Shown piece after piece: positions 33,297 through 40,338 of a stretch of DNA of 64,000 nucleotides (the first letter of the stretch is position 1; each line of letters begins with the position of its first letter). The DNA is from an uncultured Collinsella sp. (GTDB lineage Bacteria > Actinomycetota > Coriobacteriia > Coriobacteriales > Coriobacteriaceae): NCBI GenBank assembly GCA_900767675.1, contig CAAFZX010000043.1:92334-156333 (forward strand), in the 5' to 3' direction. The translations under genes and the position numbers were made by a program. Below the pieces are notes generated by a model. It was not told the DNA's origin, made no database searches, and saw only the letters and a program-made list of their open reading frames with translations.

Positions 33297-34685
33297 ATGA
33301 TTAAGATTGCCAAGTTTGGCGGCTCGTCGGTCGCCGACGCCGAACACTTTAAGAAGATCAAGGCCATTGTCGATGCCGACCCGGCCCGCCGTTTTGTGGT
33401 GGTTTCTGCCTGCGGTCGCCGCTTTAAGGGCGACACCAAGGTGACCGACCTGCTCTACCTGGTCAACGCGCACGTTAAGTATCACGTGTCGTGCGAGGAG
33501 CTGCTCGAGGACATTGGGCAGCGCTATTTTGATATCGCTGACGAGCTGGAGCTCACCTATCCCATCCGCGAGGAGTTTGCGGCCTTTGCCGAGCGCGCAC
33601 GCTCGGGCGGCTACTCCACCGAGGAGCTCGTAAGCCGTGGCGAGTACTTTACCGCCCGCCTGATGGCCGAGTACCTGGGCCTGCCGTTCCTGGATGCCGC
33701 GACGGTCGTGGCGTTCCATCACGACGGCACGCTCAGCATGAATCGCACCTCCGAGCTGGTGCAGGAGTACGGTCAGCAGGGCGGCTTTGTCATGCCCGGT
33801 TTCTACGGCGCGACGCGTGAGGGCCAAATCAAGTTGCTCGACCGCGGCGGCGGCGATATTTCCGGTTCGATCCTGGCCAAGTGCCTGGGCGCCGACCTGT
33901 ACGAGAACTGGACCGACGTCTCGGGCTTCTATTCCGCCGACCCGCGTATTGTTCCCGAGGCTCAGCCCATTGCGCGCGTTACCTACGAGGAGCTGCGCGA
34001 ACTTTCGTACATGGGTGCAAGCGTCCTGCACGAGGAGGCTGTGTTCCCCGTGCGCGAGGCTGGTATTCCGCTGGTCATCAAGAACACCAATGCGCCGCAG
34101 GACCCCGGCACCATCATTAGCGAGACGGCTGATGAGGGTGAGGCAGAGCCCATCATTACCGGTGTGACCGGCAAGCGCGGTTTTGTCGCCATTAACGTCG
34201 CCCGTGACCGCACCAAGCCCCGCGTCGGCTTTATGCGCCGTGCGCTTTCGGTCTTCGAGCGCTATGACGTCTCCGTCGAGCACATGCCCACCGGTGTCGA
34301 CCGCTTTGGCGCCGTGGTGCAGGAAGAGGAAGTGCACGATTCGCTGTACTCGCTCGTGGGCGACATCCAGCAGGAGGTCGAACCGCTCGAGATCGAGGTT
34401 GTCGAGGGCTTGGCGCTTATCGCTACCGTTGGACGCAACCTGCGCGGTCGCGCCGGCATCTCTGGCCACCTGTTTGGCATGCTTGGCCAGGCGGGCGTGA
34501 GCGTGCGTATGATTTCGCAGAGCTGCGACGAGATCAATATCATTATCGGTGTCGAGGAGAAAGACTTCGACCTGGCGATTCAGACCATTTACCGTGCCTT
34601 CTCCGATGAGAACGGTATCGTGAAGGTCTCCGACCTGGAGGCTCCCGCGCCGGTCGATCCCGCCCTGGCCGCGCTCCACAAGTAG
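33297..34685 (+). CDS. aspartate kinase
   Basis: Phosphorylates aspartate, the first step to lysine, threonine and methionine. 462 residues, the longer monofunctional type. KIAKFGGSSVAD marks the N-terminal kinase motif; the catalytic domain continues to about residue 290 (LDRGGGDISGSILAKCLGAD). Two ACT domains follow (GFMRRALSVFERYDVSVEHM; VGRNLRGRAGISGHLFGML), indicating feedback control by an end product. No fused homoserine dehydrogenase. AGAAAGG precedes ATG 33297. It stands 176 bases upstream of asd. Confidence 0.92.
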   Translation: MIKIAKFGGSSVADAEHFKKIKAIVDADPARRFVVVSACGRRFKGDTKVTDLLYLVNAHVKYHVSCEELLEDIGQRYFDIADELELTYPIREEFAAFAERARSGGYSTEELVSRGEYFTARLMAEYLGLPFLDAATVVAFHHDGTLSMNRTSELVQEYGQQGGFVMPGFYGATREGQIKLLDRGGGDISGSILAKCLGADLYENWTDVSGFYSADPRIVPEAQPIARVTYEELRELSYMGASVLHEEAVFPVREAGIPLVIKNTNAPQDPGTIISETADEGEAEPIITGVTGKRGFVAINVARDRTKPRVGFMRRALSVFERYDVSVEHMPTGVDRFGAVVQEEEVHDSLYSLVGDIQQEVEPLEIEVVEGLALIATVGRNLRGRAGISGHLFGMLGQAGVSVRMISQSCDEINIIIGVEEKDFDLAIQTIYRAFSDENGIVKVSDLEAPAPVDPALAALHK

Positions 34686-34695
34686 TTTCCATCCC

Positions 34696-34728
34696 GGTGG
34701 ATTTTTAGGACGTGTTCCAAAAATCTAC
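34696..34728. repeat. degenerate unit of the GTAGATTT repeat
   Basis: GTGGATTTTTAGGACGTG followed by TTCCAAAAATCTAC is a palindrome-like unit closely related to each arm of repeat H (19683-19786). It lies between the aspartokinase and asd genes and may act as a terminator or processing site. Confidence 0.6.
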
Positions 34729-34860
34729 TGTTGGGCGTTTCGTTTCGGTTTCGTTTCGACGGGGCGGGTTTTGTATCCGCCCCGTTCTTGTATAAACTGG
34801 GCAAGAATATCCGGCCTGCTTGGCGTGCGGGCGATAGCCACAACCTTTAAAGGGGGAAGC

Positions 34861-35886
34861 ATGAAACAGTACACGGTTGCTATTTTGGGCGCGACGGGAG
34901 CCGTGGGCACCCAGATGCTCGAGTGCCTTAACGAGCAGGAGTTTCCGGTCGGTAAGCTCAAGCTGCTGGCGAGCGCGCGCTCCGCGGGCAAGACCGTTGA
35001 GTTCCGCGGCGAGCAGATTGTGATTGAGGAGGCTTGCCCCGAGGCCTTTGAGGGCTGCGACATCGTACTCGGCGCTGCCGGCGACGATATTGCGAAGGAG
35101 CTACTGCCCGAGGCCGTCAAGCGCGGCGCCGTCGTGGTCGACAACAGCCACGCCTTCCGCATGGATCCCGAGGTGCCGCTGGTCGTGCCCGAGATCAATG
35201 CCGATGACATCAAGTGGCACCACGGCCTTATCGCCAACCCCAACTGCGCGACCATCATCGGCCTGGTTCCCACGTGGCCGCTGCACCAGCTTGCTGGCGT
35301 GAAGCGTATGATCGTCTCGACGTATCAGGCAGCTTCGGGCGCCGGCGCTCCCGGTATGGCCGAGCTCGAAGCACAGCTTGCCGCCTTGGGCCGTGGCGAG
35401 GAGATTCCCGAGCCGCGCGCCTTTGCCGCTCAGCTGGCGAGCAATCTGATTCCGCAGATCGGCGGTGTCAAGGAGGAGGGCTTTACTTCCGAGGAGATGA
35501 AGCTGCAAAACGAGGGCCGCAAGATCATGCATCTGCCCGAGCTGCGCGTGAACTGCACCTGCGTGCGCGTGCCCGTGCTGCGTTCGCACTCCGAGAGCAT
35601 TACGCTCGAGTTTGAGCGCGACATCACGGTGGAAGAGGCCCGTGCTGCGCTGGCGGCCGCTCCCGGCGTGAAGCTGGTTGACGACATGAGTGCCGAGGAT
35701 GCGCACGATCGCTTCCCCATGCCGATGGACACCTCCGACCAGGACCTGATTTGGGTCGGTCGCGTGCGTCGCGACATCTCGAACCCCGAGGCCGCGCGCG
35801 GCATCACCTTCTGGTGCTGCGGCGACCAAATCCGTAAGGGCGCGGCAACCAACGCCGTCCAGATCGCTAAGCTGCTCTGCGAGTAG
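34861..35886 (+). CDS. asd: aspartate-semialdehyde dehydrogenase
   Basis: Reduces aspartyl phosphate to aspartate semialdehyde with NADPH. 341 residues. The cofactor motif is GATGAVGTQM near the N terminus; the nucleophile Cys is in NPNCATIIG (about residue 128); the substrate Arg/His region is LRVNCTCVRVPVLRSHSES. ATG 34861 follows AAAGGGGGAAGC. Probably transcribed with the aspartokinase gene. A 130-base hairpin (copy D) starts 12 bases after the stop. Confidence 0.93.
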   Translation: MKQYTVAILGATGAVGTQMLECLNEQEFPVGKLKLLASARSAGKTVEFRGEQIVIEEACPEAFEGCDIVLGAAGDDIAKELLPEAVKRGAVVVDNSHAFRMDPEVPLVVPEINADDIKWHHGLIANPNCATIIGLVPTWPLHQLAGVKRMIVSTYQAASGAGAPGMAELEAQLAALGRGEEIPEPRAFAAQLASNLIPQIGGVKEEGFTSEEMKLQNEGRKIMHLPELRVNCTCVRVPVLRSHSESITLEFERDITVEEARAALAAAPGVKLVDDMSAEDAHDRFPMPMDTSDQDLIWVGRVRRDISNPEAARGITFWCCGDQIRKGAATNAVQIAKLLCE

Positions 35887-35898
35887 TGTGACCTGTCC

Positions 35899-36028
35899 GG
35901 CGGGGGCCGGGCTTAGTTTTCAGAACGTCCTCGACCATGTGCGGCGCCTTGTCCTGCTCCTTCGGAGCTGCGGACAAGGCGCCGCACTGGTCTGCGGAGT
36001 GTTCTGAAAACTAAGCCCGGCCCCCGCC
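35899..36028 (+). repeat. 3'-end long hairpin element, copy D
   Basis: Perfect 28-bp arms (35899-35926 with 36001-36028). CGTCCTC-GACC-ATG faces GGTC-TGCGGAGT. The inner stem pairs GTGCGGCGCCTTGTCC with its complement, ending in a CTCC-TTCG-GAG loop. Sense orientation after asd. Confidence 0.9.
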
Positions 36029-36147
36029 TGCGGTGACGTTGTTGCGAGCGGCCTGCGATGGGGCCGTTGTTGGTTGGGGCCGCTGGGCTGATGTGGGGGC
36101 ACGTGGTTGTTGCGGGCCCTGGTCCCGGCGCCGGCCCCGGCGCTTTG

Positions 36148-36234
36148 CGCCTGCCGCCTTGGGGGACTTTGGGGTCGTGCGGCAGCTGTGGCGCTGTCGC
36201 GCCTGCTGCCTTGGGTGACTTTGGGGTTGGTGCG
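36148..36234 (+). repeat. two imperfect direct repeats of about 34 bases
   Basis: CGCCTGCCGCCTTGGGGGAC at 36148 recurs as CGCCTGCTGCCTTGGGTGAC at 36200, each followed by TTTGGGGT. Part of the gene-free stretch 36029-36577; the overlapping short ORF has no RBS. Confidence 0.5.
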
Positions 36235-36237
36235 AAT

Positions 36238-36419
36238 CGAAGGTGAATGGTTTCCCGGGATGTGAGCGACCTATTTTGGACCCTTGAAGCATCGGCATAT
36301 TTTGGCCGCTATTTCCTGCGGTTTCATCGCATGAATCCTGCTGTTTTGCAATCAAAAAATGCGGATACTTCGGGGCCCTATTTTTACTCGTTCACTTCTC
36401 GGAAAACCATTCACCTTCG
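36238..36419. repeat. imperfect inverted repeat N
   Basis: CGAAGGTGAATGGTTT (36238-36253) is inverted exactly at 36404-36419, and similarity continues inward for about 60 bases on each side with mismatches. It lies upstream of the methyltransferase gene. Confidence 0.6.
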
Positions 36420-36577
36420 TTTTTGCCGGACATCGTTTTGGGCATTGCGACTCGGTGTCGGCTGATATTGAGAGGGAAAACGCCCTCCCTTGGACAATCG
36501 GGTCTGTCCGGACGTATCTGCGGGGTTGTCTGCACAATTCGCGGTATTATGTTGCGGAGTTTTGAAAGGAGCCGCCG

Positions 36578-37156
36578 GTGGTCACGACGACATTTGCTTC
36601 GCCTTTGGGCGAAATCTTGCTTGCCGCTGATGGCCGCGGTTTGACGGGGCTTTGGTTTGAGGGGCAGGAGCACTTTGGCTCTACGCTGCTCAAAGAAGAT
36701 GCGGAGCACGTTGAAGGCGCCGATGCGGTTTCCGGTACCGGTGGGATGTCTTCGGTGAGTCCGGCAAATGGCGCGGCTTCTTCGGTGCTTGAGCGTTCTT
36801 GGGCTTGGCTGAATGCTTATTTTGCAGGGCAGGAACCTCGGTTTACGCCGCCGTTGCATATGATTGGCACGGCGTTTCAGCGTGAGGTTTGGTTTGAGCT
36901 GCTTTCTATCCCGCGTGGCGATGTCGCTACGTATGGCGAAATCGCCCAGCGTGTTGCGGCTCGACATCGTGTGCCGGGAAATGAGGCTCCCGTTGTGTCC
37001 CCGCGTGCCGTGGGGGCTGCGGTTGCGCGTAATCCCATTTCGATTATCGTGCCGTGCCATCGCGTGGTTGCCGCTGACGGGTCGCTCAACGGATATGCCG
37101 GTGGCCTCGACCGCAAGGAGTGGCTGCTTCGGCTTGAGGGTGCGTACGAGGAATAG
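36578..37156 (+). CDS. methylated-DNA--protein-cysteine S-methyltransferase (Ogt)
   Basis: Suicide repair protein that moves methyl groups from O6-methylguanine to its own Cys. 192 residues. The active site IIVPCHRVVAADGSLNGYAGG is complete (shown here as its core PCHRV), and the helix-turn-helix region reads ATYGEIAQRVA. Residues 40-70 hold a Gly/Ser/Ala-rich insertion not usual in the family. Start is GTG 36578 after AAAGGAG. It is not near other repair genes except in the sense that the window also has MutT-Vsr. Confidence 0.9.
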   Translation: MVTTTFASPLGEILLAADGRGLTGLWFEGQEHFGSTLLKEDAEHVEGADAVSGTGGMSSVSPANGAASSVLERSWAWLNAYFAGQEPRFTPPLHMIGTAFQREVWFELLSIPRGDVATYGEIAQRVAARHRVPGNEAPVVSPRAVGAAVARNPISIIVPCHRVVAADGSLNGYAGGLDRKEWLLRLEGAYEE

Positions 37157-37195
37157 CGCTCGAACGCTTTGCATAACTAGGACGCCGCAATAGAA

Positions 37196-37241
37196 CGGGA
37201 TGCGCTTTCCGAATGGCGTCCCAAGCGGAAAGCGCATCCCG
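37196..37241. terminator. hairpin between convergent genes
   Basis: CGGGATGCGCTTTCCG (37196-37211) pairs perfectly with 37226-37241. No long T-run on either side. Placed between the Ogt and CLC genes, so likely a shared terminator. Confidence 0.55.
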
Positions 37242-37300
37242 GAATACAGCCTCAGAGTGGCATGCCGTTTCCGGTTGAGACCACCTGCTTGGACATCTTT

Positions 37301-38551
37301 CTACGCGCGCTCTTGTAGAGCGTAGATCGACTTATCCATGTTGAACAGGTAGGCCACGACGCAGACGATGAAGAACGCCGGCAGATTACCGAAACCGAAG
37401 ACCTCGCAGCCAATGAGGATCGGCGCGAGTAGCGTGTTGGTGGCGCTGCCAAAGACGGCTGCGTAGCCCAGCGCGGCGCAGAGCTCAACGGGCATGCCGA
37501 GAATTCCAGCGAGCGCGACACCCAGGCTGGCCCCGATGGAGAACAGCGGCGTGACCTCGCCACCTTGATAACCCGCGGCAAGCGTGGCGATGGTGAGTGT
37601 GAATTTGAGCGCCCAGTCCCAAGGTATGATGGCGAGCTTGCCGTCACCGTCGAGCGCCGCCGATATCAGGTTTGTTCCAAGGCCGCAGTATCGCCCCTGC
37701 CACAGCACGAACAGAATCGCTGACAGTGCAAGGCCCATAACGGCAATGCGTGTGTAAGGGCTGGGGAGCAGCCGCGCTGCAAGGGTCTTAGCATGGGCAA
37801 GGCACCAGGCAAAGGCGCCACCTACCATGCCAAACGCGATACCCAACAGCGCCAGCCGCCCAAGACCGGGGAGGTCGAGCGCATACGAGGCGGTAACGGC
37901 GACCTCGAACTTCTCGAGCCCCAGGGCGCCCGAGGTCATGCTTGCGGCAAGTGAAGCCGTAAGCGCGGGAAACAGCGCGCGGTATTCCATGCGTCTGGCG
38001 ACCAGCACCTCGATCGCAAAGACCGTAGCAGCGAGCGGCGTTCGAAAGAGTCCGGCAAAGCCAGCGGCCATGCCGATAAGCAAAAACGTGTTGCCGGGGT
38101 CTCGGAAAGGTAGACGTCGGCCGATCCAATACGAGACGGTGGCGCCGATCTGCACCGCTACGCCCTCGCGTCCCGCACTACCGCCAAAGAGATGCGTCCC
38201 CCACGTGCTCAGCATAATGAGCGGCACGAGACGCGGGGAGATGGCGTCTTCACGCCCGTGGCCTACGTCAAATACTAAGCTCATGCCCCGATCGGTGCCT
38301 TTGCCCCAGGTGCGGTAGGCAAATACGATGGCCAGACCCGCGAGGGCGAGAAAGGGAAGGAGCAGTGCGACGTGCGCGTCCCGGAAGGCGCCGATTGCCA
38401 GGAGCACACGACCAAAAAGGGCACAGATGGCGCCAACGATAACGCCGATAGGGATTCCGACAGCGCCCATGAGCACGAGACCGCTATAGGTGTTGACCAG
38501 GCGTTTGATTCTGCTCGAAGCGCTGCTTTCTGACATTTTGCTTTCCGACAC
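37301..38551 (-). CDS. CLC-family anion channel/antiporter, possibly fluoride-type
   Basis: 416 residues with about ten to twelve membrane helices. The anion-binding motifs are altered: the usual GSGIP is GMSLVFD (residues 89-95), and the gating-glutamate motif is GREGVAVQ (127-134). These changes resemble the CLC-F clade of F-/H+ antiporters, where GREG-x-x-VQ and a replaced central Ser are typical. Start GTG 38551 or ATG 38536. No fluoride riboswitch consensus was recognised upstream. Function as a general chloride transporter cannot be excluded. Confidence 0.82.
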   Translation of the reverse strand: MSESKMSESSASSRIKRLVNTYSGLVLMGAVGIPIGVIVGAICALFGRVLLAIGAFRDAHVALLLPFLALAGLAIVFAYRTWGKGTDRGMSLVFDVGHGREDAISPRLVPLIMLSTWGTHLFGGSAGREGVAVQIGATVSYWIGRRLPFRDPGNTFLLIGMAAGFAGLFRTPLAATVFAIEVLVARRMEYRALFPALTASLAASMTSGALGLEKFEVAVTASYALDLPGLGRLALLGIAFGMVGGAFAWCLAHAKTLAARLLPSPYTRIAVMGLALSAILFVLWQGRYCGLGTNLISAALDGDGKLAIIPWDWALKFTLTIATLAAGYQGGEVTPLFSIGASLGVALAGILGMPVELCAALGYAAVFGSATNTLLAPILIGCEVFGFGNLPAFFIVCVVAYLFNMDKSIYALQERA

Positions 38552-38571
38552 TTGCTCTCTTGATAGAAAAA

Positions 38572-38648
38572 GAGCTGGAGTTGCGCATCGTTGAGAGGCT
38601 TTCCAGCTTTAGCAAAACAAACTTATAAGATGCGACGGGCCGCGTCAA
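38572..38648 (-). promoter_or_regulatory. promoter and leader hairpin of the CLC gene
   Basis: TTGACG (38643-38648) and TATAAG (38622-38627) on the minus strand are 15 bases apart, slightly short. AGCTGGA/TCCAGCT (38602-38608 with 38572-38578) forms a hairpin followed by CTTTTTCT, a terminator-like structure between promoter and gene, suggesting attenuation. Confidence 0.4.
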
Positions 38649-38721
38649 GATAATTACCGGACGGCCCAGGAGGCGGCTGGTTGGCTGGCTTAAAACCTAG
38701 CGCGTGAAATGACGCCCCACG

Positions 38722-39360
38722 CTATTCAGCGCGCTTGATAGGATGACGAACCACGGTCTTAAGTTTCTCCGGTGCGCATTTGCGTGGATCGGAGAGATAG
38801 ATTTCGTGATGTAAACGGGTGTCTGAGAAGTCGGGAACATAGCCCAGCTCGGTCGTGTATTCATGCATAGCGTCTACGGTCGCCGGTTCGTTGTCGTAGG
38901 GCCCGGTGTGCATGCATTGAACGCAGAGACCCTCGTCAACTTTAAGCAGTTCGACGGCGGAAAAGTCCAGTTTCTTTTTGGTCGTGGCTTCCGCGACTGC
39001 CCAGTCAAAGTCATCTCGGGTGACGAAATCAGGCAGGCGGATGCACGAGATAAAGTTGAAATTGTCCTTGCGTACATAATCGATGCCGCTACCGGGGGAG
39101 TCTTGCCACCAGAATCCCTCGAGCGGCGGTACCACAAAGTCGAAATAGCCCTCGATGCTCCTTGGGCCTTTCTTCGACATCTTGACGGTATAGGCGATGC
39201 CATAAAGTAGCGGCAGGGCGTTTTGATACTCGCCACCTTCGGTATTTGGGTCGCCCTTTCCGCGAACGGCAACGTAGCTCATAGGCGGGACTGTTACGAT
39301 GCTCGGCTTGCTTGCAGGTTTGTAGAGCTCCTTGCATTCCTTCTTAAAGTCGAACGCCAT
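38722..39360 (-). CDS. GyrI-like domain protein
   Basis: 212 residues of the GyrI/SOUL-like small-molecule-binding superfamily, in the stand-alone form seen in Listeria and Clostridia. Marks include VPPMSYVAVRGKGDPN near the N terminus, PPLEGFWW, and a C-terminal HTGPYDNEPATVDAMHEYT with LHHEIYLSDPRK. The family binds drugs or other small aromatics through a conserved Glu and Trp. No DNA-binding domain is fused, so it is a binding protein or hydrolase rather than a regulator. It is not in an operon. Confidence 0.8.
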   Translation of the reverse strand: MAFDFKKECKELYKPASKPSIVTVPPMSYVAVRGKGDPNTEGGEYQNALPLLYGIAYTVKMSKKGPRSIEGYFDFVVPPLEGFWWQDSPGSGIDYVRKDNFNFISCIRLPDFVTRDDFDWAVAEATTKKKLDFSAVELLKVDEGLCVQCMHTGPYDNEPATVDAMHEYTTELGYVPDFSDTRLHHEIYLSDPRKCAPEKLKTVVRHPIKRAE

Positions 39361-39544
39361 GTTGGCCGCCTTTCTGCGTATTGGCCTGCTTAGATAGTTG
39401 AATCATATCATAGAAACGAACAGCTGTTCGAATGATTTGGCTGACAGATTGAGATGCGTGCGTTGTGTTTGGCGGTCGGCCTGACCCCGTTGATGATTTC
39501 TCGGCCTCCCCGGCGCCTCGCCTACACCCGCCATTCCCCCATAT

Positions 39545-39583
39545 AAAACCTGCCAAAATAAACCTGTCCCTTTTTGGTCGGTG
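39545..39583 (-). repeat. GGGAC-type dispersed hairpin repeat, copy L2
   Basis: Minus strand CCGACCAAAAAGGGACAGG then TTTATTTTGGCAGGTTTTAT, almost identical to L1 and L3. It lies about 50 bases upstream of the ABC gene at 39632. Confidence 0.75.
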
Positions 39584-39631
39584 CGAAATGGGTAATACTA
39601 AAGAGTTATCCGACCAGATGGGAATTAATCG

Positions 39632-40333
39632 ATGGCCTATATCGAATTCAAAGACGTCATCAAGGCATACGGCGAGGGCGATGCCCGCATTCATGCGCTC
39701 GACGGCGCGAGCTTTACGGTCGAGCGCGGCGAGCTCGCCATTATCCTGGGTGCTTCGGGTGCCGGCAAGACTACGGCCCTCAACATTCTGGGCGGCATGG
39801 ATACGGCAACTTCCGGCACCGTGACGGTGGACGGGCGTGACGTGAGCGCTGCCAACGAGGCACAGCTTGTGGAATACCGCCGCGCCGATGTTGGCTTTGT
39901 CTTCCAGTTCTACAATCTGGTCCCCAACCTGACGGCGCTCGAAAACGTTGAGCTCGCGGCGCAAATCTGCCCCGACTCGCTCGATGCCGAGCAAACGCTT
40001 CGTCAGGTTGGCCTGGGCGAGCGCCTCGCTAACTTTCCGGCGCAGCTTTCGGGCGGCGAGCAGCAGCGCGTATCCATCGCCCGCGCGCTGGCCAAGAACC
40101 CCAAGCTGCTCCTGTGCGACGAGCCTACGGGTGCACTCGACTACAAAACCGGCAAGCAGATCTTGCGGTTGCTGCAGGATACCTGCCGCAAGCAGGGCAT
40201 TACGGTCATCATCATCACGCACAACTCCGCGCTCGCGCCCATGGCCGATCGCCTGATCCGTTTTAAGAGCGGCCGCGTGGAGAGCGAGACGGTCCAGCAA
40301 AATCCCGTGCCGATCGAGACGATCGAGTGGTAG
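39632..40333 (+). CDS. ABC transporter ATP-binding protein (MacB/LolD type)
   Basis: 233 residues. Walker A GASGAGKTT, signature LSGGEQQRVSIARAL, Walker B LLCDEPTGALD and H-loop ITHN are intact. It drives the large FtsX-type permease encoded immediately downstream. The ATG at 39632 has only a weak RBS. This class couples ATP use to periplasmic or extracellular mechanical work, such as lipid or peptide extraction. Confidence 0.9.
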   Translation: MAYIEFKDVIKAYGEGDARIHALDGASFTVERGELAIILGASGAGKTTALNILGGMDTATSGTVTVDGRDVSAANEAQLVEYRRADVGFVFQFYNLVPNLTALENVELAAQICPDSLDAEQTLRQVGLGERLANFPAQLSGGEQQRVSIARALAKNPKLLLCDEPTGALDYKTGKQILRLLQDTCRKQGITVIIITHNSALAPMADRLIRFKSGRVESETVQQNPVPIETIEW

Positions 40334-40338
40334 CGCCC

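Noticed and set aside
33003..34679. 558-residue open frame antisense to aspartokinase and the thrC start
   Set aside because: Overlaps two well-supported genes; composition typical of an antisense frame.
36033..36246. Gly/Ala/Arg-rich 60-residue ORFs after asd
   Set aside because: Caused by GC-rich direct repeats; lack a start signal.
38552..38721. Fluoride riboswitch upstream of the CLC gene
   Set aside because: The expected conserved blocks were not found; only a simple terminator-like hairpin is visible.
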